Shown here one piece after another: positions 1 through 7,687 of a stretch of 11,488 nucleotides of DNA. The first letter of the stretch is position 1, and every line of letters begins with the position of its first letter. Under the pieces are notes generated by a model. The model was not told the DNA's origin. It searched no databases and saw only the letters and a list, made by a program, of their open reading frames with translations. The translations under genes were made by a program, and so were the position numbers. Origin of the DNA: Thermomucor indicae-seudaticae (taxonomy: Eukaryota; Mucoromycota; Mucoromycetes; Mucorales; Lichtheimiaceae); contig JSYX01000836.1 of NCBI GenBank assembly GCA_000787465.1, forward strand, positions 1 through 11,488, read 5' to 3'.

Positions 1-186
1 GACTGACCGCATATTCTGATTTCTCTTTGCTGCAAATTATCGTAACTCTTGCGTAAATCATTTTGTTTTCCCTGTCCAAAATCTTTTGTCTATCTCTGCA
101 ATTTTTGAAGAACAAACCTGGAATTTTAGCTTCACTTGGTCCTGTGTATTCGGAGTTGGTAGTGTGCCTATCGTTCGTCGTCAATA

Positions 187-1306
187 ATGGACAACGTGCC
201 CGATCAACCAACCGCATGGGAATCAGAATCGGTTGCCGGAGGGCAAGAATCGGAATCGTCCACAGGCTGGGAAGCGGGATCGGTTGCCGGATCCATAGAG
301 AACGCACGCGAGAAGCTTGGACTACTGCATGGTTGGCTTGATCTCGCCATACAGAAAGAAAAGGAACGAATGGCATCTAAACAAGAGCGATTTAACGTTC
401 TAATGCGGCAGGAAAACAGTAAAGTATTCTTTGTCTATTCAGTCAAAGAGAGGTTGCTTATGGTCAACACTCACGGTTGTATGAAAAGATATTCGGAAGC
501 AGTTAGAGGAGGACATTGCAAGGTATACAGACGAAATAAGGGAACTTGAGCAACGTACGCAAAAGAATAACACGCAGAAAATACGCGTTCCTTTCAATCA
601 CTCGTACTGATAACCACCGCTTATAGAACTTCCTCTTGCAAAAGAAGAGGCCGTTGAATTACAAGAGCAAATTGAAATGTATAAACAAAAAGAATACGAG
701 CTGAAAGTTTTATTTCAGCATTTGAAGGCACAGAAAGAGCAAATACAAACTCGAATATCGCTAGCAAAAAATGGTTTGCGCCTTAGTTATTCCCTCTATA
801 TTTTCTTTCAGTGGATGTACTAATTACAAGGTCGAAGACAGCAAACGAGAGGAGGTGCAGAAGGTACAGCAAAGAAATCTCGCAGAATTAAAGCAGTTTG
901 AAGAGCTTCTTAGATTAAGAATAACTCCCCAATCAGGTTCGATTATCTTCTCCTGGCTTTGAATGAAGCTAACTAAACCCCTTTCTTTTTGTATGTAACA
1001 GAGGACAGAAACAAGTTTGAGTTCACTTGCATTCATGAACGCGAGTGGGATCGAGTTTATTATTTTATTTTGGATGTTCCAGAAGGAAAAGAATTTTCAG
1101 GTAAAGATCTGCATCAATACCCATCGCACAGATAGTCAGGAGGCTGATATTGTTTTTAAGTATCGGAATGTCAGCCTCCTCTGGAAAAGCTGGACGAACT
1201 TGTCGCACGGTTAAACAAGGACAGAGATGTATACAAGTTTATAGGCCGAATGCGGCGCGAGTTTACTCTACATGCAGCAAATGGAAAAAGCACAGATGGC
1301 ACCTGA
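187..1306 (+). CDS. SPC25: Kinetochore protein Spc25 (Ndc80 complex subunit), six exons
   Basis: Spc25 pairs with Spc24 in the Ndc80 complex, which links kinetochores to spindle microtubules. Exons read by eye are 187-418, 489-554, 627-773, 838-936, 1002-1100 and 1161-1306, giving 262 residues; yeast and animal Spc25 are about 220-240. Residues 1-40 are acidic and low in complexity. About 40-180 is a Glu/Lys/Gln-rich coiled coil. About 183-250 is the globular RWD-like C-terminal domain, where I recognise FEFTCIHEREWDRVYYFILD, then CQPPLEKLDELVARLN and VYKFIGRMRREF, a typical Spc25 ending. The ATG at 187 opens the only frame that joins the coiled coil. All introns (70, 72, 64, 65 and 60 nt) are GT..AG and interrupt codons after the first base. 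Weakest points are the donors GTTTGC (774) and GTTCGA (937). The gene converges on MOB4, with 298 bp between the two stops. Confidence 0.88.
217..291 (+). repeat. Imperfect 24-bp direct repeat inside SPC25 exon 1
   Basis: Copies at 217-240 and 268-291 match at 21 of 24 bases and lie 51 bp apart, so the frame is kept. Both encode a Trp-Glu..Ser-Val-Ala-Gly block in the acidic N-terminal tail of Spc25. This looks like a small in-frame duplication in a disordered region. Confidence 0.75.
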
Positions 1307-1604
1307 AAGTCTGGACACGTAATCGGTCATACCCGTCTTGTTATTATCCGGTTGTCCACTGAAGTAACGTGCTGATGGCATTCAAGGCCGAGTCCGTTTG
1401 CATGAACGACCAGCTTAGCTTTGCTCTCTATGCTGCAGCAACCGCTTGTAAATACAGAGGGTGCTTAAATTGGGCACTGATTAATAAGATTAATAATAAT
1501 AATATCGATGCCTGTTTCAGTAAAAAAGCATTAGCGCAGGTACAACGGTATTATGTAGTCTTGTAAACTTGGAAGGAGGGGTCATAACATCGATGAAGGA
1601 TCGC
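1307..1604. other. Convergent 3' intergenic region between SPC25 and MOB4, with an AAT microsatellite
   Basis: This 298-bp stretch holds the 3' ends of two convergent genes. I see no canonical AATAAA downstream of either stop. A short (AAT)n microsatellite of nearly five units lies at 1491-1504. No coding frame here looks like protein, and I see no RNA gene. Confidence 0.6.
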
Positions 1605-2652
1605 TCATTGGTCCTTGTCCACTGGGCTATCGTTGCCATTGCGAAGGACAGTAACTGCCTGTCGATTATAGTCTTCGTCGTTATTATTATTATGGCCTGT
1701 AGTCGTTTTTTCTTGTGCATCGTCTGGTATGGTGACGAGACTAGGTGGAACTAGTTCGTAAGTTTTGCACAGTAAGAGAAATCTTGCGTAGAGCGAAGTT
1801 TCGTTCTTACGAGGCCCTGTATATGTCAGTGTATTGGTTTGCATCGATCGTAATTACATATATCTCTCACCTCGAAGGATTGATATACTTCTCGATGATG
1901 AAAATACGCGTGAGCGAATACCCGGTATAGTCTTCGTGCTATAGATTGAAAATGTTTAAGGGACGGCTCAGGGATCGATATCCTAAAGTAACATCATTTA
2001 GATTTCGGATATTGTCAATGACTTCCTTCAAACAGACCTGCTTGGAAAGTACTTGGAATTGTTTAATAGCATGGCAGCACCATCCAAAGTATGAATGATA
2101 TAATCAATCGCTGGGCACTAATATACCATAGGAGAAGAAAAGGTTAGGCGCAGTAAAAATTGCCTTTTCTTGGCTTTTCATAAGGAAGGTCATACGGATT
2201 GAGTGGACGGATGTGCCGCGCAGAGATATAACCAACCATCCGCTTTCATTTCCGGGCATTCCTCTTTGGTACATTCGTTTTCCAGAGCGACGACCAACAT
2301 GGACAGTTCGAGACAAACTTGTCTTTTTTTTACTGTATTTGAGCATTTCCATTCCTTTGCCTGACTTGCAATGTTGTAACAACGAACCTCAAATGCTCAT
2401 ATTGCCAGACTTCTCGATCAACACTTTCCGGAAGTTTTACCAAAGTCTCAACGTCACTTTTGTCGTGTCGAATGAGTTGTTGCAGGTATTCCTGCACACT
2501 GAATGAAGAATCGAACGAGTCTAAAGGTTCGAATGGCCAAGCAAATGCAGACTGGAAAATCCCACGTCAATGAAGAGATTTCATGCATCGGTCTAATTTA
2601 TATATACCTCAAGTCGAGTTCCTGGATATAAACGTCGAAGAGTTTCAGTCAT
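1605..2652 (-). CDS. MOB4: MOB family protein of the phocein/MOB4 type, six exons
   Basis: Phocein-type MOB proteins (MOB4 in animals, MOB3 in filamentous ascomycetes) are small adaptor subunits of the striatin-PP2A (STRIPAK) complex. Exons, 5' to 3' on the minus strand, are 2652-2608, 2551-2388, 2322-2196, 2117-2038, 1982-1871 and 1805-1605, giving 242 residues; human phocein has about 225. The N terminus LRRLYPGTRLE and the segment WQYEHLRQVCLEL match phocein rather than MOB1. The zinc ligands are visible: Cys87 and Cys92 (ECTKEEC) and His163 and His168 (HAYFHH). DYIIHTLDGAAMLLNNSKYF and RRLYRVFAHAYFHHRE are further family blocks. Introns are 56, 65, 78, 55 and 65 nt. Exon 6 ends in a polar tail with four Asn encoded by an AAT run. 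Acceptors at 2323 and 1806 were chosen by frame and homology over nearer AGs. It faces away from RPL18 across a shared upstream region. Confidence 0.9.
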
Positions 2653-2885
2653 CAAAGTAAAGTTAGTAAAGAGAAAAGGGGCTGTTGTCCATGCAACACC
2701 AAATTTGGTTGTGCTCCTGATTCGCCCTTTCAATTTGACTTTTCCTGCTCTTTTGTTCAAAAATCGTTATTAAGGAAACACTTCGACAGAATTTCGTGTT
2801 TATCCTGAATAATTGGAAGTTCCGCTGTTTGCAAGGCCGAAGGCCGAGTTCAATATGAGACTTGCTGGGTGCCGGATACGATACG

Positions 2886-2903
2886 TACGGCACGTATGCC
2901 GTA
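2886..2903. repeat. Palindrome, 7-bp perfect arms around CGTA
   Basis: TACGGCA at 2886-2892 is the exact reverse complement of TGCCGTA at 2897-2903, with CGTA between. Since CGTA is nearly symmetrical, the whole could be a dimeric factor site or a short hairpin. It lies about 235 bp upstream of MOB4 and 400 bp upstream of RPL18. The function is unknown. Confidence 0.6.
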
Positions 2904-3238
2904 TCTTCGCTTCGCTTCAAGGGTCGTAAGTTCATCAGTAACTTGTTGCAGCTATTTCTATTGCTATAACGAGAAAAATCTGAAGAGCTGGTCAGCTTAT
3001 TACAGTATGCGTCGGTTTACAACTTGACATTTGTTTGGCGGGGTTTGAATTAGTAGCGGGCCTTGCTGATTGGGAGGTTGCGGCTCAGTCTTTCAGGACG
3101 TCGGCAGTCCGTGCAATTGCAGGTTCTCTCTTCGTCAACGGCTATTCGTAATGGTAATGTCAAGTGCTTTGTATTTCCGCTAAAACAGGTTCCCGGATAG
3201 TTTGGATGGAGGGTAGATGACCACGGAAAGCGACGGAT

Positions 3239-3256
3239 GAATGGATGGATGGATGG
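3239..3256 (+). repeat. Short GGAT tetranucleotide microsatellite
   Basis: About four GGAT/GAAT units run in tandem just upstream of the RPL18 start codon. It is a simple-sequence repeat, and its boundaries are approximate. Confidence 0.7.
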
Positions 3257-3300
3257 GTCAACTGTCTCTTGAAAAGAGGGAAAAAAGCGTGTGGTCAAAA

Positions 3301-4052
3301 ATGGTGAAGATTATTCGAATCGCAGAATGGGGCATGCATGGGTCATTTCGGCAGTGAACGAGAGAGAAAGGCAGACAGATGCTGAAAGACAGACAGTATG
3401 CTAATCCCCTTATTACTTTTATTAGGGTATTGATCTTAAGCATCACCACGTTAAGAACACCAACAGAACGGCCCCCAAGTCCGACAACGTTTACCAGCTG
3501 TTGTTGGTCAAGGTATGCTTCTTTTCTGCCAGAAAACGGTTTGTTTATAGGAGGAAAAGGCACTAAACTAATAATGCTATTTAGCTGTACCGCTTCCTTG
3601 CTCGCCGTACGAATGCCAACTTCAACAAGGTTGTCTTGAAGCGTCTCTTCATGTCGCGCATCAACCGTCCCCCGGTCTCGCTGTCGCGCCTGGCCAAGTA
3701 CTCTAAGTCCGAGTTTGCTGCCAACAAGACTTTTGTCGTTGTCGGTACCGTCACTGATGACACCCGTCTCTTGGAGGTCCCCAAGCTTTCTGTGGCTGCT
3801 CTCCGTGTCACAAAGACCGCCAAGGCCCGCATTCTGAAGGCTGGTGGTGAAGTCCTGACTTTGGATCAACTTGCCCTCCGTGCTCCTACCGGTTCCAACA
3901 CTATCTTGATCCGTGGCTCCAAGAACGCCCGTGAAGCCGTGAAGCACTTTGGTTTCGGTCCCCACAAGCACAAGAAGCCTTACGTTCGCAGCAAGGGCCG
4001 CAAGTTCGAGCGTGCTCGTGGCAAGCGTGCCAGCCGTGGCTTCAAGGTTTAA
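3301..4052 (+). CDS. RPL18: 60S ribosomal protein eL18 (L18), three exons with an ATG-only first coding exon
   Basis: eL18 is a structural protein of the large cytosolic ribosomal subunit. The sequence [19 protein letters not shown], then [20 protein letters not shown] and [20 protein letters not shown], follows the eL18 family from its second residue on, and the protein ends in a basic KRASRGFKV tail. Exons are 3301-3303 (ATG only), 3426-3512 and 3585-4052, totalling 185 residues (yeast and human 186-188). Exon 1 is inferred: the homology starts at Gly2 right after an acceptor (TTATTAG), and the ATG at 3301 is followed directly by GTGAAG, giving a 122-nt phase-0 intron. The second intron (72 nt, GTATGC..TTTAG) is clear. 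Codon use is strongly biased to C-ending codons, as expected for a highly expressed gene. Two AATAAA hexamers follow the stop. The start exon is the only uncertain part. Confidence 0.95.
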
Positions 4053-4074
4053 GTTACTTCTTCCGCTGCTCTGT

Positions 4075-4089
4075 AATAAACCCAATAAA
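4075..4089 (+). terminator. Polyadenylation signals of RPL18
   Basis: Two AATAAA hexamers, at 4075-4080 and 4084-4089, lie 22-32 nt downstream of the RPL18 stop codon on the coding strand. The spacing suits a 3' end-processing signal. Confidence 0.6.
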
Positions 4090-4863
4090 CCGTTGTGCTT
4101 TTTGCCGAACCTATTGACTGGCTTTAAGAATGAATGAATTAATGCATGGCTTGTAGCTGGCAACCTTATGGAGGAGATTAAGCTGCACCGAGAAAAATTT
4201 GTGTCGTGCATGATTATGTCTTGACCAAATGAGGGGTAGATTTACTCGGGGAAGGTGAGGATTTACATACGTGAGTGCCTGTCGCGCTTATTGATGGATA
4301 TTACTTCCGTCCATTGCAAGGTGAGTCGCTCATCGCCTGCTCTGCGCTGATGCTCTACAGCGCGTGGAGTGACGTGCCCTTTGACGCGTTGAGGCTTACT
4401 GACTTGTGTTGTGATCTCGCGCTTAATTACTTCCATCCTTATTCACTGCACCTGCTTGAGTTCCCAACTTTATCCCTTAATTAATCTCATGGACGGCTGG
4501 TCTTTGAGTATAGCCGCGCTAGAACATGTCCGCAAGAGATTCCTGTGCGAAAACCGAGAACATCACCAAGACGGAGGAAATCGATAGATAGATAGATATA
4601 GCAAACCTTGTCGTAGGGGTTTTCCGTTTATTGATTTTTGCTTGGAAGTGCCTTTTCTTGCGCTCAAGCACGGTTCAGCTCATAGCAATACCGGTAATAA
4701 CTAATTACCAAGCAACTCTCTTGCAGCGCGTCAGCGACGTGACTGGACTCCACCATAATAGATTGATTCGGACAAGACCAACACAACTGGAAACATGTTC
4801 CACAGCCTGAATCCGACCAACAGAAATGTTCATTGACTGGGTACAATACTCATGCAGTAGACG
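4090..4863. other. Intergenic region between convergent RPL18 and SET
   Basis: Nearly 800 bp with no supported gene. It holds a short GATA microsatellite at about 4582-4598 and scattered short frames with no recognisable domain. I looked for tRNA A/B boxes, snoRNA C/D boxes and U-snRNA cores and saw none that convinced me. Two convergent 3' ends do not need so much space, so an unrecognised non-coding RNA is possible but unsupported. Confidence 0.5.
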
Positions 4864-4869
4864 TTTATT
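4864..4869 (-). terminator. Polyadenylation signal of SET
   Basis: TTTATT on the plus strand reads AATAAA on the minus strand, about 37 nt past the SET stop codon at 4906. Confidence 0.55.
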
Positions 4870-4905
4870 ATTCAAATTGCTTAGTTTTCTCGTACAGCGA
4901 CTAAT

Positions 4906-6089
4906 CTATTTCTTTTGCTTCTTGCCAGGACGAGCATTCTCCTCTTCTACTGAGAATATGTAAGTAACACGTCAAAGATGTTATCCAATGATCGCCGATT
5001 TTGTTTTACCTTCTTCATCCTCTTCCTCTTCCGAACCAAGCTCAATCTCTCCTTCATCTTCGTCGTCCTCCTCGCCGTTGTAGTAGCTAAAAGTAAAAAA
5101 GTGAGTATTGGATGGATAGCCATTAAGCTCCCTGTTTCGGATTTGCTTACTCCAATACGTTGGGGAAAAACTCATCGCTGTCACAACAGCAAAATGCGTG
5201 AGTTAGTCTTTTCCATCATAAGATTCCACTAAGTCTTCTTACCTCAGGAAAGCTCCGATGCCGACTTCATCGCTACTAAACCATTCAAGGAATGACACTG
5301 AGGAGAGATCGAATTCTTCATCGTCCTCGTCTCCTTCTTCTGAGGGAGCCTTGCGCTTCTTAGGATTTGGAGCCTGTATGTATAGTAAAACCGAATTAAT
5401 ATATAATACATAAATCCGAACGCGTCTCGATCAACTTTACCTTGCCAGGGTAATAGTCGACTGTGGTTTTGCTGATAACCGAGCCATCATCACCTTCAAC
5501 AGTGAATTCCTAAAGGCTAGTTCAGCCTTCTTTCTTCCTTCCTTTTATATGTTTCCGAGTAGTATAGTTTATTACCTTCGTCAAGGTCTCGTTCTTGAAG
5601 GTGTCATTCTTGCTAAAGTACTGGAAACGAGACACAAGATGGTCAGATGGCGAACACAGCCCACCCAAATTCAACACGTAATACGTACTGCAGTGATTTT
5701 GCGATATTCGGGTCGTTTTTCATCAATTTCGACATGGAAATCGGTCAAGCTGTTGAGGGCCTTCAAAAAAGAACGTTCAGCCATAAATCAGTTTGAACAA
5801 GCAAAAGGAAGAAGACTCACCTCCAAATCACTGTCTGACAGTTCGCTGAAAACAGGAGTGTTCCCAAGCTGATATGTTGTTTTGTTTAGATCACGGACAA
5901 TCTGCCAAACGAAGAGAGGAGACTTACGGCTTGGCTCCAAAAGTTCGGGATCTTCTTGACAATCTCGCGGCGCTTGTTCCAAGCCGGAGCCCACAATTTG
6001 CGAGCATACGCCTCGATTTCCTTGGTGATCTCTTGTGTTTCAGCCTCAAAGTTTTCGAGTTCCTTTGCAACAGCCTCGTCCGTGGCCAT
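4906..6089 (-). CDS. SET: SET/NAP-family histone chaperone, nine exons
   Basis: SET (TAF-I, I2PP2A) proteins are nuclear histone chaperones with the NAP fold. Exons on the minus strand are 6089-5928, 5868-5821, 5760-5689, 5620-5576, 5509-5441, 5373-5243, 5177-5151, 5086-5010 and 4949-4906, giving 224 residues, somewhat shorter than human SET (about 280). Residues 1-40 form the dimerisation helix. KIPNFWSQA, PVFSELSDSDLEALNSLTDF, then KRPEYRKI and YFSKNDTFKNETLTKEF are the NAP-fold signature in SET order. SFLEWFS and the WPN-like stretch FFPNVLDYYNGE precede the acidic tail (GEEDDEDEGE.. EEEEDEE), and the end KKQKK is basic. Eight introns of 59-68 nt all close the frame, and exon 7 is only 27 nt. 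The ATG at 6089 is preferred over an in-frame upstream ATG at about 6266 because the family starts here. A transposon scar begins 193 bp upstream. Confidence 0.92.
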
Positions 6090-6194
6090 TATTAAGTTAG
6101 TAATAAAAAGAGACAGACAATAAGAACAGAAATCTAGGAAAACGCGATGAATTTTTGTTACTGCAACTGAAAAGCCTTCGTGACGCGATTTCCA

Positions 6195-6233
6195 GTTTCG
6201 GCATGATTCCTGCCAACATTGTCTTGCCGAAAC
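6195..6233. repeat. Inverted repeat upstream of SET (9-bp perfect arms)
   Basis: GTTTCGGCA at 6195-6203 and TGCCGAAAC at 6225-6233 are exact reverse complements separated by 21 nt. They lie 106-144 bp upstream of the SET start codon, where a promoter factor could bind. Its role is not known. Confidence 0.55.
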
Positions 6234-6281
6234 GTAGGGTTTATGTGTTCTCGTTTTGCAAAACACCTGTTAACTGCAATA

Positions 6282-6305
6282 CAGTGACCCCTCGCTTTTT
6301 GCAAC
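6282..6305 (+). repeat. Left terminal inverted repeat of the pogo-like element
   Basis: Starts CAGTGACCCCTCGC, preceded by TA at 6280-6281, and pairs with 6744-6768. Confidence 0.85.
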
Positions 6306-6453
6306 ACATCGCTTTTGCAACTATTTTACGAAGAATGGAAATGATACTTAGACGTTTGCAACTCCCCTAGGTTTTGCAACTCGCAACACAAATGTGAGCC
6401 ATGTTGCAAAAGCGGTATTTAAAACGGATTATATCGACCAATGTTTTATTCAC

Positions 6454-6636
6454 TCAGCAGAGGATGATTATCGCCTGAACTTTCCTCAGTGCATCCTTCA
6501 GCGGCTCGTGCTCCTCTTCGTCCAGAAAACTGATAACGTTATTGATGTACAGAATTTTTTCCCTTGCAGTAAATTGAGGTGCTGATGCTTCTTCTGTCGT
6601 GTCTTCAACAAGTGCTGCAATTCCGCCATCACCTTC
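6454..6636 (-). pseudogene. C-terminal fragment of a pogo-like transposase
   Basis: A frame of about 60 codons on the minus strand encodes a coherent acidic, helical stretch: EDTTEEASAPQF, then AREKILYINNVISFLDEEE and EPLKDALRKVQAII, ending at a TGA at 6456-6454. No start codon precedes it, and a stop lies directly upstream in frame, so it looks like the tail of a longer protein whose catalytic core was deleted. The assignment to a pogo/Tigger transposase rests on the surrounding terminal repeats and the style of the tail, not on a catalytic motif. Confidence 0.5.
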
Positions 6637-6743
6637 TCAGGTCGAACTCATCTATCGCTACGGGTTAACAAAATGCCGGTTCGCGTCATACCCGCCCTTT
6701 TGCAACCCTCGTGTTTTGCAACGAATTTTCAAGGGATCGACGC

Positions 6744-6768
6744 GTTGCAAAAAAGCGAGGGATCACTG
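6744..6768 (-). repeat. Right terminal inverted repeat of the pogo-like element
   Basis: Read on the minus strand it starts CAGTGATCCCTCGC, followed outward by TA at 6769-6770, and pairs with 6282-6305. Confidence 0.85.
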
Positions 6769-6770
6769 TA

Positions 6771-7600
6771 GGATTTAGATCCGGCGACTGGGCTGGCCAA
6801 TCCAGCTTCCAGAGCCGGTAACGCTCCATTCTCTTGAAGCGACACTCCTGTGGATGGGAGCTCCGTCTTCCATAAGAATCGCGCCGCTGACCTTAGACAT
6901 CATGTCTGGCAGTGGCCCCTTGTAGGCAGTGTCGACGAAGTCCTTTGCGGTGCGTTTTCCAGGCTCCATAAACGCGCGTCGGGACTTGATGCCGTAAGAG
7001 ACAGAACCCCAGATCATCACCGATGTCCCTCCCCTTTTAAAAGTGGGAGCAAGACATTGCTTGTCAAACTTCTCCTCAGCCCGCCGCCACACGCGTACTA
7101 CCCAGGAATTCTTGCCGATCTCGAAGGAAGACTCGTCCGACCAGATGATTCTTCTCCACATGTCGATAGTCCAATCCTTATGTTTCCGAGCAGACGCCAG
7201 TCTCTTTTCCTTATGTTCTTTTGTTAAGAACGGTTTCTTGACGGCCCCACGGTTTTCTAAGCCCTGCTCTTGAAGCACTTTCCGGGCAGTGCGCGATGCC
7301 ACTTTGACCGGCAGCGAGTTGGCGGTCTCCTGCAATGTGTCGCGCGCCAGTTCTTCTCCGTGTGTCCTACAACGGCTCGGACGTCTTTTTCACCAGACTT
7401 CTTCTGTGCGTCAGGCCGTTTAAAGGTCACAATGGTTCCTTTTTTCTCCTACTTCTTTAAAATCGAACAAACTGAAGTTTGTGGTATCCCAAGTTCAGAA
7501 GCGATTTGCGAGCCCTTCATGCCGGCTTTTTTCATTCCAACGATTTGTGCTTTTTGTTCAGTGGTATAAGGGATTGTATGCGAAGTTTCAGAAAAAAATA
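6771..7600 (-). pseudogene. Tc1-like transposase pseudogene (stop, two frameshifts, 3' truncated)
   Basis: Tc1/mariner transposases cut and paste DNA with a DDE/D active site. On the minus strand I read an N-terminal helix-turn-helix (EQKAQIVGMKKAGMKGSQIA, then SELGIPQTSVCSILKK), a second DNA-binding half (LPVKVASRTARKVLQEQGL), and the catalytic region with IIWSDESSFEIGKNSWVVRVW (first Asp) and ILMEDGAPIHR (second Asp). The frame continues as KLDWPAQSPDLNP and ends exactly at the pogo-like element, so the Glu expected right after PDLNPI is absent. Defects are an in-frame TAG at 7451-7449, a frameshift near 7335-7350, another near 6832-6850, and no clear start Met. An intact middle frame spans 6775-7335. 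It is non-functional. The frameshift sites are approximate, and I did not restore the protein. Confidence 0.85.
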
Positions 7601-7660
7601 TCAATTCTGTATGGGGTAATGCGAGAACGAAGTGAAAGAAACCTATGCGAACGGTGATAA

Positions 7661-7685
7661 GATTACGCTTTATTTCCGGGCACTG
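7661..7685 (-). repeat. Surviving terminal repeat of the Tc1-like element
   Basis: Read on the minus strand it begins CAGTGCCCGG and is flanked outside by TA (7686-7687). It sits about 70 bp outside the transposase frame, as expected for a Tc1 end. No partner copy was found in the window. Confidence 0.65.
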
Positions 7686-7687
7686 TA

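Larger units (their letters stand above)
2653..3300. promoter_or_regulatory. Shared upstream region between MOB4 and RPL18
   Basis: This 648-bp non-coding stretch separates the divergent start codons, so it probably holds both promoters. It contains a 7-bp-arm palindrome at 2886-2903 and a tetranucleotide run of GGAT units at about 3239-3256, some 45 bp upstream of the RPL18 start. I could not assign a TATA box or a known ribosomal-protein promoter motif. Open frames here, such as 2663-2935 on the minus strand, show no family resemblance. Confidence 0.55.
6282..6768 (-). mobile_element. Pogo/Tigger-like DNA transposon, 487-bp internal-deletion derivative
   Basis: Terminal inverted repeats at 6282-6305 and 6744-6768 start CAGTGA(C/T)CCCTCGC and run about 24 bp with one mismatch and one extra T. 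TA flanks both ends (6280-6281 and 6769-6770), as expected for Tc1/mariner-superfamily target duplication. The terminus CAG..CCTCG-TTTT-TGC resembles Tigger-type pogo ends. Inside the ends, TTTGCAAC recurs several times (for example near 6317, 6355, 6374, 6695 and 6714) and probably marks transposase-binding sites. The only coding trace is a C-terminal transposase piece on the minus strand. The element is non-autonomous and sits 193 bp upstream of SET. Confidence 0.8.
6769..7685 (-). mobile_element. Decayed, one-ended Tc1-like transposon
   Basis: The right end carries a recognisable terminus at 7661-7685, which read inward on the minus strand begins CAGTGCCCGGAAATAAAGCG and is followed by TA at 7686-7687. 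The interior is a broken Tc1-type transposase. The left end is missing: sequence recognisable as Tc1 stops at the TA where the pogo-like element begins, and neither the rest of the transposase nor a matching CAGTGCCCGG terminus is visible beyond that element. Confidence 0.75.

Noticed and set aside
63..341. 92-codon plus-strand frame at the left edge
   Set aside because: It overlaps SPC25 exon 1 in another frame and shows only low-complexity Arg-rich sequence.
2526..2534. GGTTCGAAT, similar to a tRNA B box
   Set aside because: It lies inside MOB4 exon 2 (residues near FEPL), and no A box or cloverleaf surrounds it.
2663..2935. 90-codon minus-strand frame upstream of MOB4
   Set aside because: No domain, and it contains the palindrome and simple sequence. 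The MOB4 start at 2652 fits the family without an added exon.
3258..4211. 317-codon open frame on the minus strand
   Set aside because: It is antisense to RPL18, crosses its introns and has no domain. The plus strand encodes a clear eL18.
5886..6266. Extended SET N terminus from an upstream in-frame ATG
   Set aside because: It would add about 59 residues with no family match, across the likely promoter and inverted repeat. The ATG at 6089 starts the conserved helix.
6601..6770. CRISPR-like or satellite array suggested by repeated TTTTGCAAC
   Set aside because: Spacing is irregular, copies occur in both orientations, and they lie within paired terminal repeats, so transposon subterminal sites explain them better.
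6850..7227. 125-codon plus-strand frame
   Set aside because: Antisense to the Tc1 transposase remnant.
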